A stretch of DNA of 59,616 nucleotides from Pararobbsia silviterrae. Its GTDB lineage: Bacteria; Pseudomonadota; Gammaproteobacteria; Burkholderiales; Burkholderiaceae. A program made the translations under genes and the position numbers. Under the pieces are notes generated by a model. The model was given only the letters and a program-made list of their open reading frames with translations, ran no database searches and was not told the DNA's origin. Shown piece by piece: positions 16,742 to 25,406 of the stretch. Positions within the stretch are counted from its first letter, which is position 1, and each line of letters begins with the position of its first letter. The stretch covers positions 1 to 59,616 of the forward strand of contig NZ_RBZU01000008.1 of the NCBI RefSeq assembly GCF_003628125.1. The letters run 5' to 3'.

Positions 16742-16801
16742 TTGAACATCGCGCACAACTTCGTCGATCATCCGTGCGTGAGTTCTGCACGCGATATAAC
16801 G
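16673..16801 (-). pseudogene. UvrD/Rep-type helicase fragment
   Basis: On the minus strand a 42-codon stretch reads RYIACRTHARMIDEVVRDVQ, SKIDSGIPASEIAILTRTNA, QE, then a stop. The block SEIAILTRTNAQ is the hallmark segment of UvrD-like superfamily 1 helicases (consensus like EIAVLYRTNAQSR). Neither the ATPase motifs before it nor the rest of the helicase after it is present, so it is a relic of a few dozen residues. It overlaps the 3' part of the YccF-like fragment. Recognition is by eye only. Confidence 0.45.
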
Positions 16802-17465
16802 TGGACGAGGACCGCGAGACGCGGCGATGGATCTTCGAAGCGGATGTGGACGAGGTCAAAATAGGCTACTGAATGGAGGATGGTTTTGATGGTGTTTGCT
16901 GCTGCAGTTGGAAGGCGTGATGGGGCTGTCATATTCGTCTCAAGGTTGTGGGTCTACTCTTTATTTACTGCTGGGATCGCTGTATAAAATTTGCAGATCC
17001 TTGGGTGACGGAGGCGGAGCGAAAAACCCCAGATACGACGTAAAAAAGTGCAGAAATTGAGGGGAGAGCTGGGTGTTGTCGACGGGAGGTGACGGTGGGG
17101 GAGGGGGTACTAATTAACAACGAGCGGGCTTGAGGACGCTGCTGCAGATCATTCTTGTGCGTGGGGAATTTGGTATCGCGCGATCGGGCCAAGCGCTTGA
17201 GTCGAATTCGGAAGAGACGAGCACGACGTGAGATCTCGATCGGTGCCGGATTTCGATCGTTGGTGAGTGTTTCCCATGTGGAACCTCCAACGATCAAGGC
17301 CGCACGCGAACTCGATCGTTGACTCCTGCGATTGATTACTGAACCGAGCAAAGTCCGAGCAATTTGCGATTCTTTCGATCTCGCTTTCTCACGGGTTGGT
17401 GCGCGCGAGGTCCCAATGCACGGTTGCGGTCCGTACGATAGGGCCGGAGTCGGCGGCTCGCAACG
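16802..17465. other. gene-free stretch in the remnant zone
   Basis: About 660 bases with no convincing gene. It includes a G-rich stretch around 17085-17108. An open minus-strand frame at 16965-17351 is arginine/serine-rich without a domain or ribosome-binding site and was not accepted. Confidence 0.4.
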
Positions 17466-17747
17466 CTATCGTTTGGGAATAAAGGCGCTCCATTTTTTGA
17501 GCAAGTCGGGCGCGACCCTCTTGAGAATCTCCTGCGGTGAGACGGTGCGCTTCCGTCCTATGATGGAAATCTCGCCCCCGCTTATTTCCCACTCGGACGA
17601 GATCACATTGGATGAATTCAGAATTGGTGTTGAGGCGCGGCAAGCTGCGAGTCACGAGCGCCAGTACTGCTTGATGGTTTCAGGTCGTGCCACGGCGATA
17701 TGCACGGACGGTGGCACTTCGGCGCTCAATGGCCGCTGTTCGTTTCC
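17466..17747 (-). pseudogene. interrupted unidentified reading frame
   Basis: One minus-strand frame looks like real protein on both sides of an in-frame TGA (17654-17652). Before it the frame reads PPSVHIAVARPETIKQYWRS; after it comes LAACRASTPILNSSNVISSE, and the frame ends RVAPDLLKKWSAFIPKR. A Trp-to-stop change (TGG to TGA) would explain the break. No family is recognised. It lies in the same degraded zone as the YccF-like and helicase-like fragments. Confidence 0.3.
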
Positions 17748-17922
17748 CTATCAGATAGGTCGAACGATCGATCACGCGTCGACGAGGTACCGATCAAGAG
17801 TCGAGGAACGAAAGAGGTTGTGACGCTGCAGAGCGACGCGTCGCACGCGATCCCGTTGCGTCGAGGAATGTCTATTTTAATGGCGGGCCAAATGGCGGGC
17901 TGCAAATTTTAGTTTTTTCGTA

Positions 17923-17957
17923 AGCTATTGATTATTAATACATAACAATCAATAGCT
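17923..17957. repeat. 11-bp perfect inverted repeat at the truncation point
   Basis: AGCTATTGATT (17923-17933) and AATCAATAGCT (17947-17957) are perfect arms around a 13-base AT-rich spacer. The right arm ends where homology to the response regulator begins. It could be a recombination or attachment site, the end of a lost element, or a hairpin. Confidence 0.6.
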
Positions 17958-18501
17958 GGCAGACACCGGGGAATTCGAAATCGTCGGCGAGGCGGGTACC
18001 GGAGAAAAGGGCCTGGCGTTGGTGCGACGCTCGCCTCCGTCACTCGTCATCGTGGATCTCAAACTACCCGATATCGACGGGATCGAGCTGATTCGGCAAA
18101 TGCGTCGCGCGGCGTCGGCCACGCGCGTTCTCGTGTTCTCGTCGCAGGACGAGCGCATGCATGCGGGGCCTGCGCGTGATGCCGGCGGTCACGGTTTTGT
18201 CGGGAAGGATCGCGACATCAGCGACATCGTGACAGCCGCGCGTCTCGTGCTGGCCGGTTATAACTGCTTTGCCGACGCGGGGACCGACGCTTCGACCGAC
18301 CGGCTCGGACAATTGTCGCCGCGCGAACTGACTATTCTCAAGGGGCTCGTCGCGGGGGCAAGCAACAAGCAGCTCGCCGACACCTTGTATTTGAGTCCGA
18401 AGACAGTGAGCACGCACAAGACGCGCATGCTTCGCAAGCTCAATCTCGCAACGCTCGTGGATCTGGTCGAGTTCGCGAAAGCCCATCGCCTGATCGACTG
18501 A
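17956..18501 (+). pseudogene. 5'-truncated NarL/BvgA-type response regulator
   Basis: The frame encodes a BvgA-like regulator without its beginning. Homology starts abruptly at LADTGEFEIVGEAGTGEKGL, directly after an in-frame TAG (17953-17955). The phospho-acceptor strand (LVIVDLKLPDIDG, Asp codon 18055-18057), the conserved Lys in FVGKD and a complete LuxR-type DNA-binding domain (LSPRELTILKGLVAGASNKQ, then YLSPKTVSTHKTRMLRKL) are intact. The first strand with the DDHP acidic pair, about 20 residues, is missing; upstream DNA is AT-rich and non-coding. A shorter protein could start at GTG 18019. It would keep the output domain but should not be phosphorylated normally. The partner kinase follows 13 bases downstream. 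Confidence 0.8.
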
Positions 18502-18514
18502 CAAGGCCGAGACG

Positions 18515-21500
18515 ATGCGGCGCATCACGAAGTGGTTCTGTCATCTCGCCGTGCTGACCGGGACCTTAGGGTGCGCCGCGTTTTCGTGCGCGTCCGCGCC
18601 GCCGCCCGGTCAGGCGACACGCGCGGACGCATTCGAAGGGCGTGCCGTCGTCTCCGAATGGAGCGCGCCGGCAACGCTGCCGGCGCTCTCGCTCGACACG
18701 ATGGAACGCGCCGCGCTCGCGGCCCACGCCGATCATCTGGTCGTCGGTATCGTGCCCAGTCTGTCTCCTCCGCTCGATGCGTCCGATGTGCGCGGCGGCG
18801 TATACGGTATGTCGGTCGATTTCGTCGAGGCGGTCGGTGCGCGGCTCGGCGTGCCGATTCAATGGCGCGCGTTCGACGATCGCGCGACGATGATCGAGGC
18901 GTTACGCGAGCATCGGATCGATCTGATGACCACGTCGACGTTCGCGGACGGGCCGGGGCTGCTGCATAGCCGGCCCTACGTCGCGAATCAGATGGCGATG
19001 ATCGAGCGGCGTGCGCGCGATGCCGACGTCGGTGTCGTGCCGCGGCGCATCGCATACGTCGGCGGCATCGGACAAGCGCGCCGCGCGCATGACATCGCGC
19101 TGGCCTATCCGGATTCCGTGCCGGTCGCGTTTCCGGGCATGCTCGAAGCCCTCGAAGGCGTCTCGTTCGGCGAGGCTGATGCGGCTATCGGAAATCTGCT
19201 TGTCGCGAGCTATCTCATCGACCAGCTGCAACTGCACAATCTCGCGCCGAGCGGCTATGCGCCCATCGAGGACGGCGGATTCGATTTTGCGCTCCGTCCC
19301 GACGAGTCCGAGCTTGTGAAGCTCATCGATCGCGGACTTGCGAGTCTGCCGACGTCGTTTGCGACAGGTGTCCGAGGCCGCTGGGCGCACGATGTCGGCG
19401 AACCGGGCTTCGTCCGGCCGCTTGACCTTACCGAGAGCGAGCGCGCGTGGATCCGTACCCATCCGATCGTGCCGTACACGTCGCTGGCGGATCTCGCCCC
19501 GCTCGTGTTTTCCGACTCGCGCGGCGAGCCTGCCGGGATCGGCGTCGACGTGCTCGAGGCGATCGCGCTCGAAACCGGGCTGACGTTTTCGGGCGTGCTG
19601 CGGCCGAACGTCGCGGAGGTCGTGCAGGATATCGCGAGCGGGCGCGCGTTGTTGACGCCCGTGATGGCCGATGCCGAAGACTATCGGCACGCGATGACGA
19701 CGCGGATTCCTTATATGCGCTCGCTCTGGGTCATCGTCATGCGTACGTCGAGTTCGCCGTTGCGAAGCATCGACGCGCTCGCCGGAAAAAAAGTGGCCTT
19801 GCTGCCGGATAGCGCGCTTTGGGCACAGTTGTCGCGCGCCGGGCCCGGTGTCCAGCTCGTCGGCGCGACATCCGTTCTCAGCGCATTCGATGCCGTACGC
19901 GATCACGACGTCGATGCGACGCTGATGGAAATCTCGGTCGCCCATTACGCGCTGAGCCTGTATCCGAAGGGGATGTTCTCGATCACGGGCACCGTCGGCG
20001 GCGCGCCGATTCCCGTGCATCTCGGCGTACGGGCCGATCAGCCCGAACTCGCGTCGATTCTCGACAAGGTCATTGCGCATCTGCCGCCCGGCGAGATCGA
20101 CGCGATCCGACGCCGTTGGCTGCTTGCGGGCAGTCCCGAGCCCAAGTGGCAACAAATCCGGCCGCGCATCATCTTTGCGGCGATCGCGGGTGGGGTCGGG
20201 ATCGTGTTGCTCGTCGTTTGGGGCGTGTCGATGCGTGTGCAGATCCGGCGCCGTGTCGTGGCCGAGCGCACGCTGGAAGAGCAGCTCGCCTTCCAACTGA
20301 CCCTGCTCGATGCATTGCGGCGCGCGCATGACCAGGCCGAAGCCGCGAATCGCGCGAAGTCGAGTTTCCTTGCGACGATGAGTCACGAGATCCGCACTCC
20401 GATGAACGCGATACTCGGTCTGATCGAACTCGAGCTTCAACGGTCGACGCTCGCGCAGCGTCGGAGCGCGTCCCTCGGGGTCATTCAACAGGCCGCGCAC
20501 GATCTGCTCGCGCTGATCGATAACGTGCTCGACGTATCGAAGATGGACGCGGACAAACTTGAACTCGCGCCGCAAGCCATCGATTTCTACGCGTGGATCG
20601 AAGGACTTGCGCGTCTTTACGAGAACCTCGCCGCGCAACGGGGCCTGGCGTTCCGGCTTGTCGAGAAGGGGACGCGTCGCGCGCGTGCCGACGTCATGGC
20701 GGACCCTGTGCGATTGCGACAGATCATCGCAAATCTGCTGTCGAACGCGGTCAAGTTCACGAGGCAGGGTTCGGTCGGCATCGAATATGAAATCGTCGAA
20801 CGTACAGATGAAGTGTTCGACGTGTCGATGACCGTGTTCGATACCGGTGTCGGTATTGCCCATGCGGATCAGACGATCCTGTTCGAACCTTTCTCGCAGG
20901 TCGGCGACGCGCAGCGCGGCACGTATGGCGGAACGGGTCTCGGCTTGTCGATCTGCAAGCGCCTTGTCGATCTGATGGATGGGACGCTTGATCTCGACAG
21001 CACGCCGGGCAAGGGTACGCGTGTGACGATCGCGTTGACGCTTGCGCGTGCTGTTCCGGTCGCGCAAAGCATCGAGACCGACGAAGGCGAGGCGGCGTCG
21101 CTTGCGGTGCAAGACACACGCGTGCCGGAGCGTGACCGTGGCGCGGAAGAGGATGGGACGCCGTTCGATATCGAATTCGCGCGCGCGACGCTCGCGGGAC
21201 TGCGCGTACTGATCGTCGACGATCATCCGGCCAATCGACTCGTCATGCGGCAGCAGGTCGAGTTGCTCGGCTGTGTCGCGGCGGTGGCGAGCGATGGTCG
21301 TGATGCGCTCGGCCGGTGGTCGAAGCGGCGGTTCGATGTCGTGCTCACGGATTGTTCGATGCCGTTGATGAGCGGCGAGGAATTGTCGGCGAAGATTCGC
21401 GAGCGCGAGGCGCGCTCAGGGCCGCGCACGCTCGCGCCGCGGGATATCGATCCAAATGCCGAGGGCGGATCCCCGCATCGGTGCGTCATCATCGGTGCGA

Positions 21501-22006
21501 CGGCGAACGCGCAACCGGAAGCGCGGCAGCGTGCCCTGGGCGCGGGCATGGACGAATGTCTGGTCAAGCCCGTCGATATCCCGACGCTGGTGCGCGTGTT
21601 ATTGCTCGCGCGCAGAGCGGACGTGCGCGAGCACGCTTGGACCTCGGGTCGACACAAGATCGAATCGGCAATCGATTGCGTGAAGGTGGCGCGATTCGGC
21701 ATGCAACGCGTGCCGTTCCTGAGTTCGTTGCGCGGCACGAACATCGAAGACAAAGTCGCCGCGGATGCGGCCCTGAGTCGATCGGACGATCGCGCGCTCG
21801 CGGCGCTCGCGCATCGCATCAAAGGGGCAGTACGTCTCGTCGGGGGAGCGCGGCTTGTCGACGCGTGCACCGCGCTTGAGACCGCGTGTTCGAAGCGTCC
21901 GGTCGAGATCGATGCGATCCGAAGCGCCTATGCGACGTTTTGCGCGGAGTTCGACGTGTTCCAGGCGGATCTCGAAGTCAGTATTGTCGAGGCGCGGGAG
22001 GCGTGA
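18515..22006 (+). CDS. BvgS/EvgS-like hybrid sensor histidine kinase
   Basis: A 1163-residue unorthodox sensor kinase. Order: signal peptide (1-27, FSCASA), two periplasmic Venus-flytrap SBP_bac_3 domains (about 68-275 and 310-530), one membrane span (about 550-572, FAAIAGGVGIVLLVVWG), a HisKA domain with His624 (MSHEIRTPMN), HATPase_c (N-box NLLSNAVKF, DTGVGIA, GTGLGLSICKRL), a receiver with Asp946 (VVLTDCSMPL) and a C-terminal HPt domain with His1100 (AHRIKGAVRLVG). Unlike BvgS there is no room for a PAS domain between the membrane span and HisKA. It should pass phosphate His-Asp-His to the adjacent regulator, but that regulator is 5'-truncated, so the chain may be broken or may feed another regulator. 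Ligands of the flytrap domains are unknown. Confidence 0.93.
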   Translation: MRRITKWFCHLAVLTGTLGCAAFSCASAPPPGQATRADAFEGRAVVSEWSAPATLPALSLDTMERAALAAHADHLVVGIVPSLSPPLDASDVRGGVYGMSVDFVEAVGARLGVPIQWRAFDDRATMIEALREHRIDLMTTSTFADGPGLLHSRPYVANQMAMIERRARDADVGVVPRRIAYVGGIGQARRAHDIALAYPDSVPVAFPGMLEALEGVSFGEADAAIGNLLVASYLIDQLQLHNLAPSGYAPIEDGGFDFALRPDESELVKLIDRGLASLPTSFATGVRGRWAHDVGEPGFVRPLDLTESERAWIRTHPIVPYTSLADLAPLVFSDSRGEPAGIGVDVLEAIALETGLTFSGVLRPNVAEVVQDIASGRALLTPVMADAEDYRHAMTTRIPYMRSLWVIVMRTSSSPLRSIDALAGKKVALLPDSALWAQLSRAGPGVQLVGATSVLSAFDAVRDHDVDATLMEISVAHYALSLYPKGMFSITGTVGGAPIPVHLGVRADQPELASILDKVIAHLPPGEIDAIRRRWLLAGSPEPKWQQIRPRIIFAAIAGGVGIVLLVVWGVSMRVQIRRRVVAERTLEEQLAFQLTLLDALRRAHDQAEAANRAKSSFLATMSHEIRTPMNAILGLIELELQRSTLAQRRSASLGVIQQAAHDLLALIDNVLDVSKMDADKLELAPQAIDFYAWIEGLARLYENLAAQRGLAFRLVEKGTRRARADVMADPVRLRQIIANLLSNAVKFTRQGSVGIEYEIVERTDEVFDVSMTVFDTGVGIAHADQTILFEPFSQVGDAQRGTYGGTGLGLSICKRLVDLMDGTLDLDSTPGKGTRVTIALTLARAVPVAQSIETDEGEAASLAVQDTRVPERDRGAEEDGTPFDIEFARATLAGLRVLIVDDHPANRLVMRQQVELLGCVAAVASDGRDALGRWSKRRFDVVLTDCSMPLMSGEELSAKIREREARSGPRTLAPRDIDPNAEGGSPHRCVIIGATANAQPEARQRALGAGMDECLVKPVDIPTLVRVLLLARRADVREHAWTSGRHKIESAIDCVKVARFGMQRVPFLSSLRGTNIEDKVAADAALSRSDDRALAALAHRIKGAVRLVGGARLVDACTALETACSKRPVEIDAIRSAYATFCAEFDVFQADLEVSIVEAREA

Positions 22007-22075
22007 TCGTAAGCGCGCGGTGAACCAGGCACATCGCTCGAGAGAAGGCCGTCGCCACCGTGCACGTCGTATCGC

Positions 22076-22909
22076 TCAGCCTGGCAATGCGTGCGTCGCG
22101 ACACCGGCGGGGAGATGCACGCGAGGCGGCTCGTGTGGTTTCTCCTGAGGGTCGCGGCGCGCGCCGAGATAGAAGTCCGTCACGTCGTCGCGCAATCGCA
22201 GATCGGCCGCGCGGCCCGAAGTGGCGACCACGCCGTTCTCGAGCACGTAGCCATGATCGGCGTAGTGCAACGCGAGATTCGCGTTTTGCTCCGCGATCAG
22301 AAAGCTCACGCCTTGCTCGCGGCGCAGCGCATCGATGATCTCGAATATCTCCTGGACGATGATGGGCGCGAGGCCCATCGAAGGCTCGTCGAGCAGCACG
22401 AGCGAGGGGCGCGTCATCAGCGCCCGTCCGATGGCGACCATCTGCTGTTCGCCGCCGGACGTGAGCCCGGCCCGCGTGGCGCGTTTGTCGCGCAGGCGCG
22501 GAAACCAGGTGTAGACGCGTTCGAGATCCGCTTTGAGCTTCTGTGACGACGGCCTGCGCAGAAAACCCCCGCTCCGGAGATTCTCCTCGACCGTCAATTG
22601 CGCGAAGCAGCGTCGCCCCTCAAGTACCTGCACGATGCCGCGTTTGACGAGATCGGACGCGGACAGACGGTTGGCCGGTTCGCCGCGCCACAGAATTCGA
22701 CCCCGCCCGACCGTGCCGCGCTCGGGGCCAAGTAGGTTCGAGATGGCCTTGAGCGTGGTTGTCTTGCCTGCGCCGTTCGCGCCGAGCAGGGCGACGATGC
22801 CTGCCTGAGGAACGGTCAGCGACACACCGCGCACGGCTTCGATTGCCTGACCGTAGTGGGCATGGATGTCATCGACCTCGAGCAGGGGAGGCTGTACCGT
22901 TTCACTCAT
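22076..22909 (-). CDS. Liv-type ABC ATP-binding protein (LivF-like)
   Basis: A 277-residue ATPase: Walker A GANGAGKTTT, signature LTSGGEQQMVAIGRAL, Walker B LVLLDEPSMGLAP and FLIAEQN at the H-loop position, typical of LivF. The C-terminal extension (about 25 residues after YLGARR) is longer than usual. It is the last gene of the minus-strand operon that starts at 28515, and it converges on the hybrid kinase gene with only 69 bases between the stops. Confidence 0.92.
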   Translation of the reverse strand: MSETVQPPLLEVDDIHAHYGQAIEAVRGVSLTVPQAGIVALLGANGAGKTTTLKAISNLLGPERGTVGRGRILWRGEPANRLSASDLVKRGIVQVLEGRRCFAQLTVEENLRSGGFLRRPSSQKLKADLERVYTWFPRLRDKRATRAGLTSGGEQQMVAIGRALMTRPSLVLLDEPSMGLAPIIVQEIFEIIDALRREQGVSFLIAEQNANLALHYADHGYVLENGVVATSGRAADLRLRDDVTDFYLGARRDPQEKPHEPPRVHLPAGVATHALPG

Positions 22910-22940
22910 GAGGTGCTCCGTTGGATCGCGACCTGACGTC

Positions 22941-24284
22941 TCAATTGGATGCCGAGCCGACGGTCAAGCCCTTTTCCTTCGCGTAAGCCGCGGCCTTGGC
23001 AAACACAATGTCGTGGAATAGCGCGGGATCCGGTTTGATCCAGTCGGTCTGCGCGACCCACTTCGTGCCGTCCCACTGGATGATTTTGCCCGCCACGTCG
23101 CCCTTGTGATTGTCGACGGAGGTCTTCAAAGGACTCAGCAGACCCTCGGCGCCGAGTTCCTTGATGCGTGCTTCGTCGATGTTCAAATGTTCGAGCGCCC
23201 ATTGCCCTTCTTCCGTGGTGAGCGGTCGATTGCCGAATTTCTTGTGACCGGTGCGCAGCGCTTCCACGAAGATGACGGCTTCGATCACGCCGTAGTTGTA
23301 GTAGACGGAGCCGAACTTGCTCTTGTCCTTCAGGTCCGATTTGCCCGTGTCGAGAATGTGCGTCTTCAGTGCCTGAAGAAGCGGGTAGTCGGTACCCGAC
23401 GGAAACAACGAGACCGAAAGATAATTCTTCGCGGCGCTGCCGGCCGGGCGGACGTCATCCTCGGAACCGCTCCAGATATCGCCGATGATGCGGTTGGCCG
23501 GGAAGCCGACGCGCGCCGCGGTCTTGATCGCCACCGGCGTCATGACGCCCCAGCCGCGCAGGAAGACCCAATCGGCGTTGGCTTGCTTGATCTTTTCCCA
23601 TTGCGCTTGCTGCTGTTCTCCGGGCGGGGGCACGGGGATCTGGATATCGACGAAACCATACTTCTTCGACAGGATGTCGAGCGGTTGGATCGTGTCGCGC
23701 CCATAGCCGGAATCGTGATAGAGCGTGGCGATCTTGACGCCCTTCAGCTTGTCGTAACCGCCGACCTGTTTCGCGACATAGTCGACGACGATTTGCGCTT
23801 CGCTCCAGTAGTCGAACTGTAACGGAAAGAGATACGGAAACACGTGGCCGTCGGTGGCGACATTTTGGCCGCCGCCCGGCGAGACGATCGGTACCTTGTC
23901 GGCGCGCGAGCGATCGGTCAGCGCGACATCCAATCCGCTGGAATGGGGAAAGATCGCTGCCGTCGGCGCTCCGTCGTATCCCTTCTTGTAGTGCTCGTAG
24001 CATTCGATGCCGCGCTCGATCTCATACGCGGTCTCGCATTCCTGAACATAAATCTTCACGCCGTCCACGCCGCCTTCGACCTCATTGACGTAACGGATGT
24101 AGTCGAGGTTGCCGCCCAGGAAGGGAATGCCGGAGGGCGCATAAGGTCCGGTTCGATACGTGAATATGGGCGCCAGTTGCTGGCCGCTATGGCCGTCTGC
24201 CATGGCGACCGAGGAGACGCCCAGTGCGCAGGCGAGCAGCAATCCGGCGGTTCGCTGCAATCGCTTCGAGAACGAGATATTCAT
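22941..24284 (-). CDS. Liv-type ABC substrate-binding protein
   Basis: A 447-residue periplasmic binding protein with a signal peptide (GLLLACALGVSSVAMADG). The mature chain has the receptor-ligand fold (FTYRTGPYAPSGIPFLGGNL), close in style to binding proteins annotated for urea, short amides or aromatic compounds. Its ATG overlaps the LivM stop (ATGA) upstream. The ligand is not identifiable from sequence; the monooxygenase at the head of the operon suggests an organic sulfur, nitrogen or polycarboxylate compound. Confidence 0.9.
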   Translation of the reverse strand: MNISFSKRLQRTAGLLLACALGVSSVAMADGHSGQQLAPIFTYRTGPYAPSGIPFLGGNLDYIRYVNEVEGGVDGVKIYVQECETAYEIERGIECYEHYKKGYDGAPTAAIFPHSSGLDVALTDRSRADKVPIVSPGGGQNVATDGHVFPYLFPLQFDYWSEAQIVVDYVAKQVGGYDKLKGVKIATLYHDSGYGRDTIQPLDILSKKYGFVDIQIPVPPPGEQQQAQWEKIKQANADWVFLRGWGVMTPVAIKTAARVGFPANRIIGDIWSGSEDDVRPAGSAAKNYLSVSLFPSGTDYPLLQALKTHILDTGKSDLKDKSKFGSVYYNYGVIEAVIFVEALRTGHKKFGNRPLTTEEGQWALEHLNIDEARIKELGAEGLLSPLKTSVDNHKGDVAGKIIQWDGTKWVAQTDWIKPDPALFHDIVFAKAAAYAKEKGLTVGSASN

Positions 24285-25405
24285 GAATCATCCTTTTCGA
24301 GGTTTGATGAGACAACTGAGGCCGTGTCGGGGCTTGCGCGATGGGCACGCGCCGTCGCGGAGCGAAAGAGGCGTCGAGACAGTCCGATCAGCCCATCGGG
24401 TTCCTTGATGAGGAGAACAATGATCACGAGGCCGAACACGACGCTTTGCAGGTTCGACAACGCCCCCATGTTCACGGTGTCTGCCAAGCCGGTTGCTTCC
24501 ACGAGCCGTTCGAGTCCGATGGGCAGCAGAACGATCAGAACCGCGCCGAGAAAGTTGCCGGCGAGGCTCGCGGTGCCGCCGATCAGAACGATGAAGAGCA
24601 CCTCGAACGATTTGTCGAGGCTGAACGCGTGCGCGTCGGCCGTGCCCAGGTACGCGAAGGCCCAGAGCGTTCCGGCGATGCCGCAGATAAACGAACTCAC
24701 GCCATAAGCCTGCAGCTTTCGGGGCGCGATCTGCACGCCGAGCACGGCGGCGGCGGTGTCCATGTCGCGAATGGCCGTCCAGTCGCGGCCGATGCGGCTG
24801 CGCACGATATTGTGCGCAAGCCAGAGCAGCAGTGCCGTGGTTGCGAGCACCAGCAGATAGCGGCCTTGCGGCGAACTCAGATCGCGGCCGAACAGTTCGA
24901 GGCGCGGGGCCGAGATGGTGAGCGTCTGGCTGCCGTTGGAAAACCAATTGAAATTGGTGAACAGCCACTCGACGAAGAACTGCGCGCCGAGCGTCGAGGC
25001 CGCGAGATAAAAGCCCTTGATACGCAGGCTGGGCAAACCGAATACGACTCCGCCCGCAGCCGAGATCAGCCCCGCGAGCACGATGACGACAGGCAAAGGC
25101 AGGATCGGCACGCGCAGCAACAAGTTGTAAGCGGAGAACGCGCCGATCGACATGAAGGCCGCCGAGCCCAATGAGACGAGACCCGCATACCCCATGACCA
25201 GATTCAAACCGACCGCCGCCAGCGCCATCACGACGGTGGGAATCAGGATCGAGCTCAGCAGGTAGTCGCCGGCCGCCAACGGCACGAGTGCCAGCACGAC
25301 GAAGCCGCAGAACAGTAGAAGAGGGCGCTTGTCTCTAGGACTGTCTGGAATCGCCGTGATTGGACGGATCGACGTCAACTCGGCACCTTGTGTTTGTCTG
25401 GTCAT
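24281..25405 (-). CDS. Liv-type ABC permease (LivM-like)
   Basis: A 374-residue membrane subunit with LNLVMGYAGLVSLGSAAFMS near the N-terminus and a coupling-loop region AIRDMDTAAAVLGVQIAPRK. The start is set at the ATG at 25405 (MTRQTQG); the frame is open to 25486 but the extra residues have no site and overlap LivH. The stop overlaps the binding-protein start by 4 bases. Confidence 0.9.
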   Translation of the reverse strand: MTRQTQGAELTSIRPITAIPDSPRDKRPLLLFCGFVVLALVPLAAGDYLLSSILIPTVVMALAAVGLNLVMGYAGLVSLGSAAFMSIGAFSAYNLLLRVPILPLPVVIVLAGLISAAGGVVFGLPSLRIKGFYLAASTLGAQFFVEWLFTNFNWFSNGSQTLTISAPRLELFGRDLSSPQGRYLLVLATTALLLWLAHNIVRSRIGRDWTAIRDMDTAAAVLGVQIAPRKLQAYGVSSFICGIAGTLWAFAYLGTADAHAFSLDKSFEVLFIVLIGGTASLAGNFLGAVLIVLLPIGLERLVEATGLADTVNMGALSNLQSVVFGLVIIVLLIKEPDGLIGLSRRLFRSATARAHRASPDTASVVSSNLEKDDS

Positions 25406-25406
25406 G

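Noticed and set aside
17332-17823. 163-codon plus-strand frame in the remnant zone
   Set aside because: No domain or ribosome-binding site; the minus strand there reads more like protein (interrupted frame at 17466-17747).
18902-21226. 774-codon minus-strand open frame opposite the hybrid kinase
   Set aside because: Antisense to an unmistakable kinase; no domain and no ribosome-binding site.
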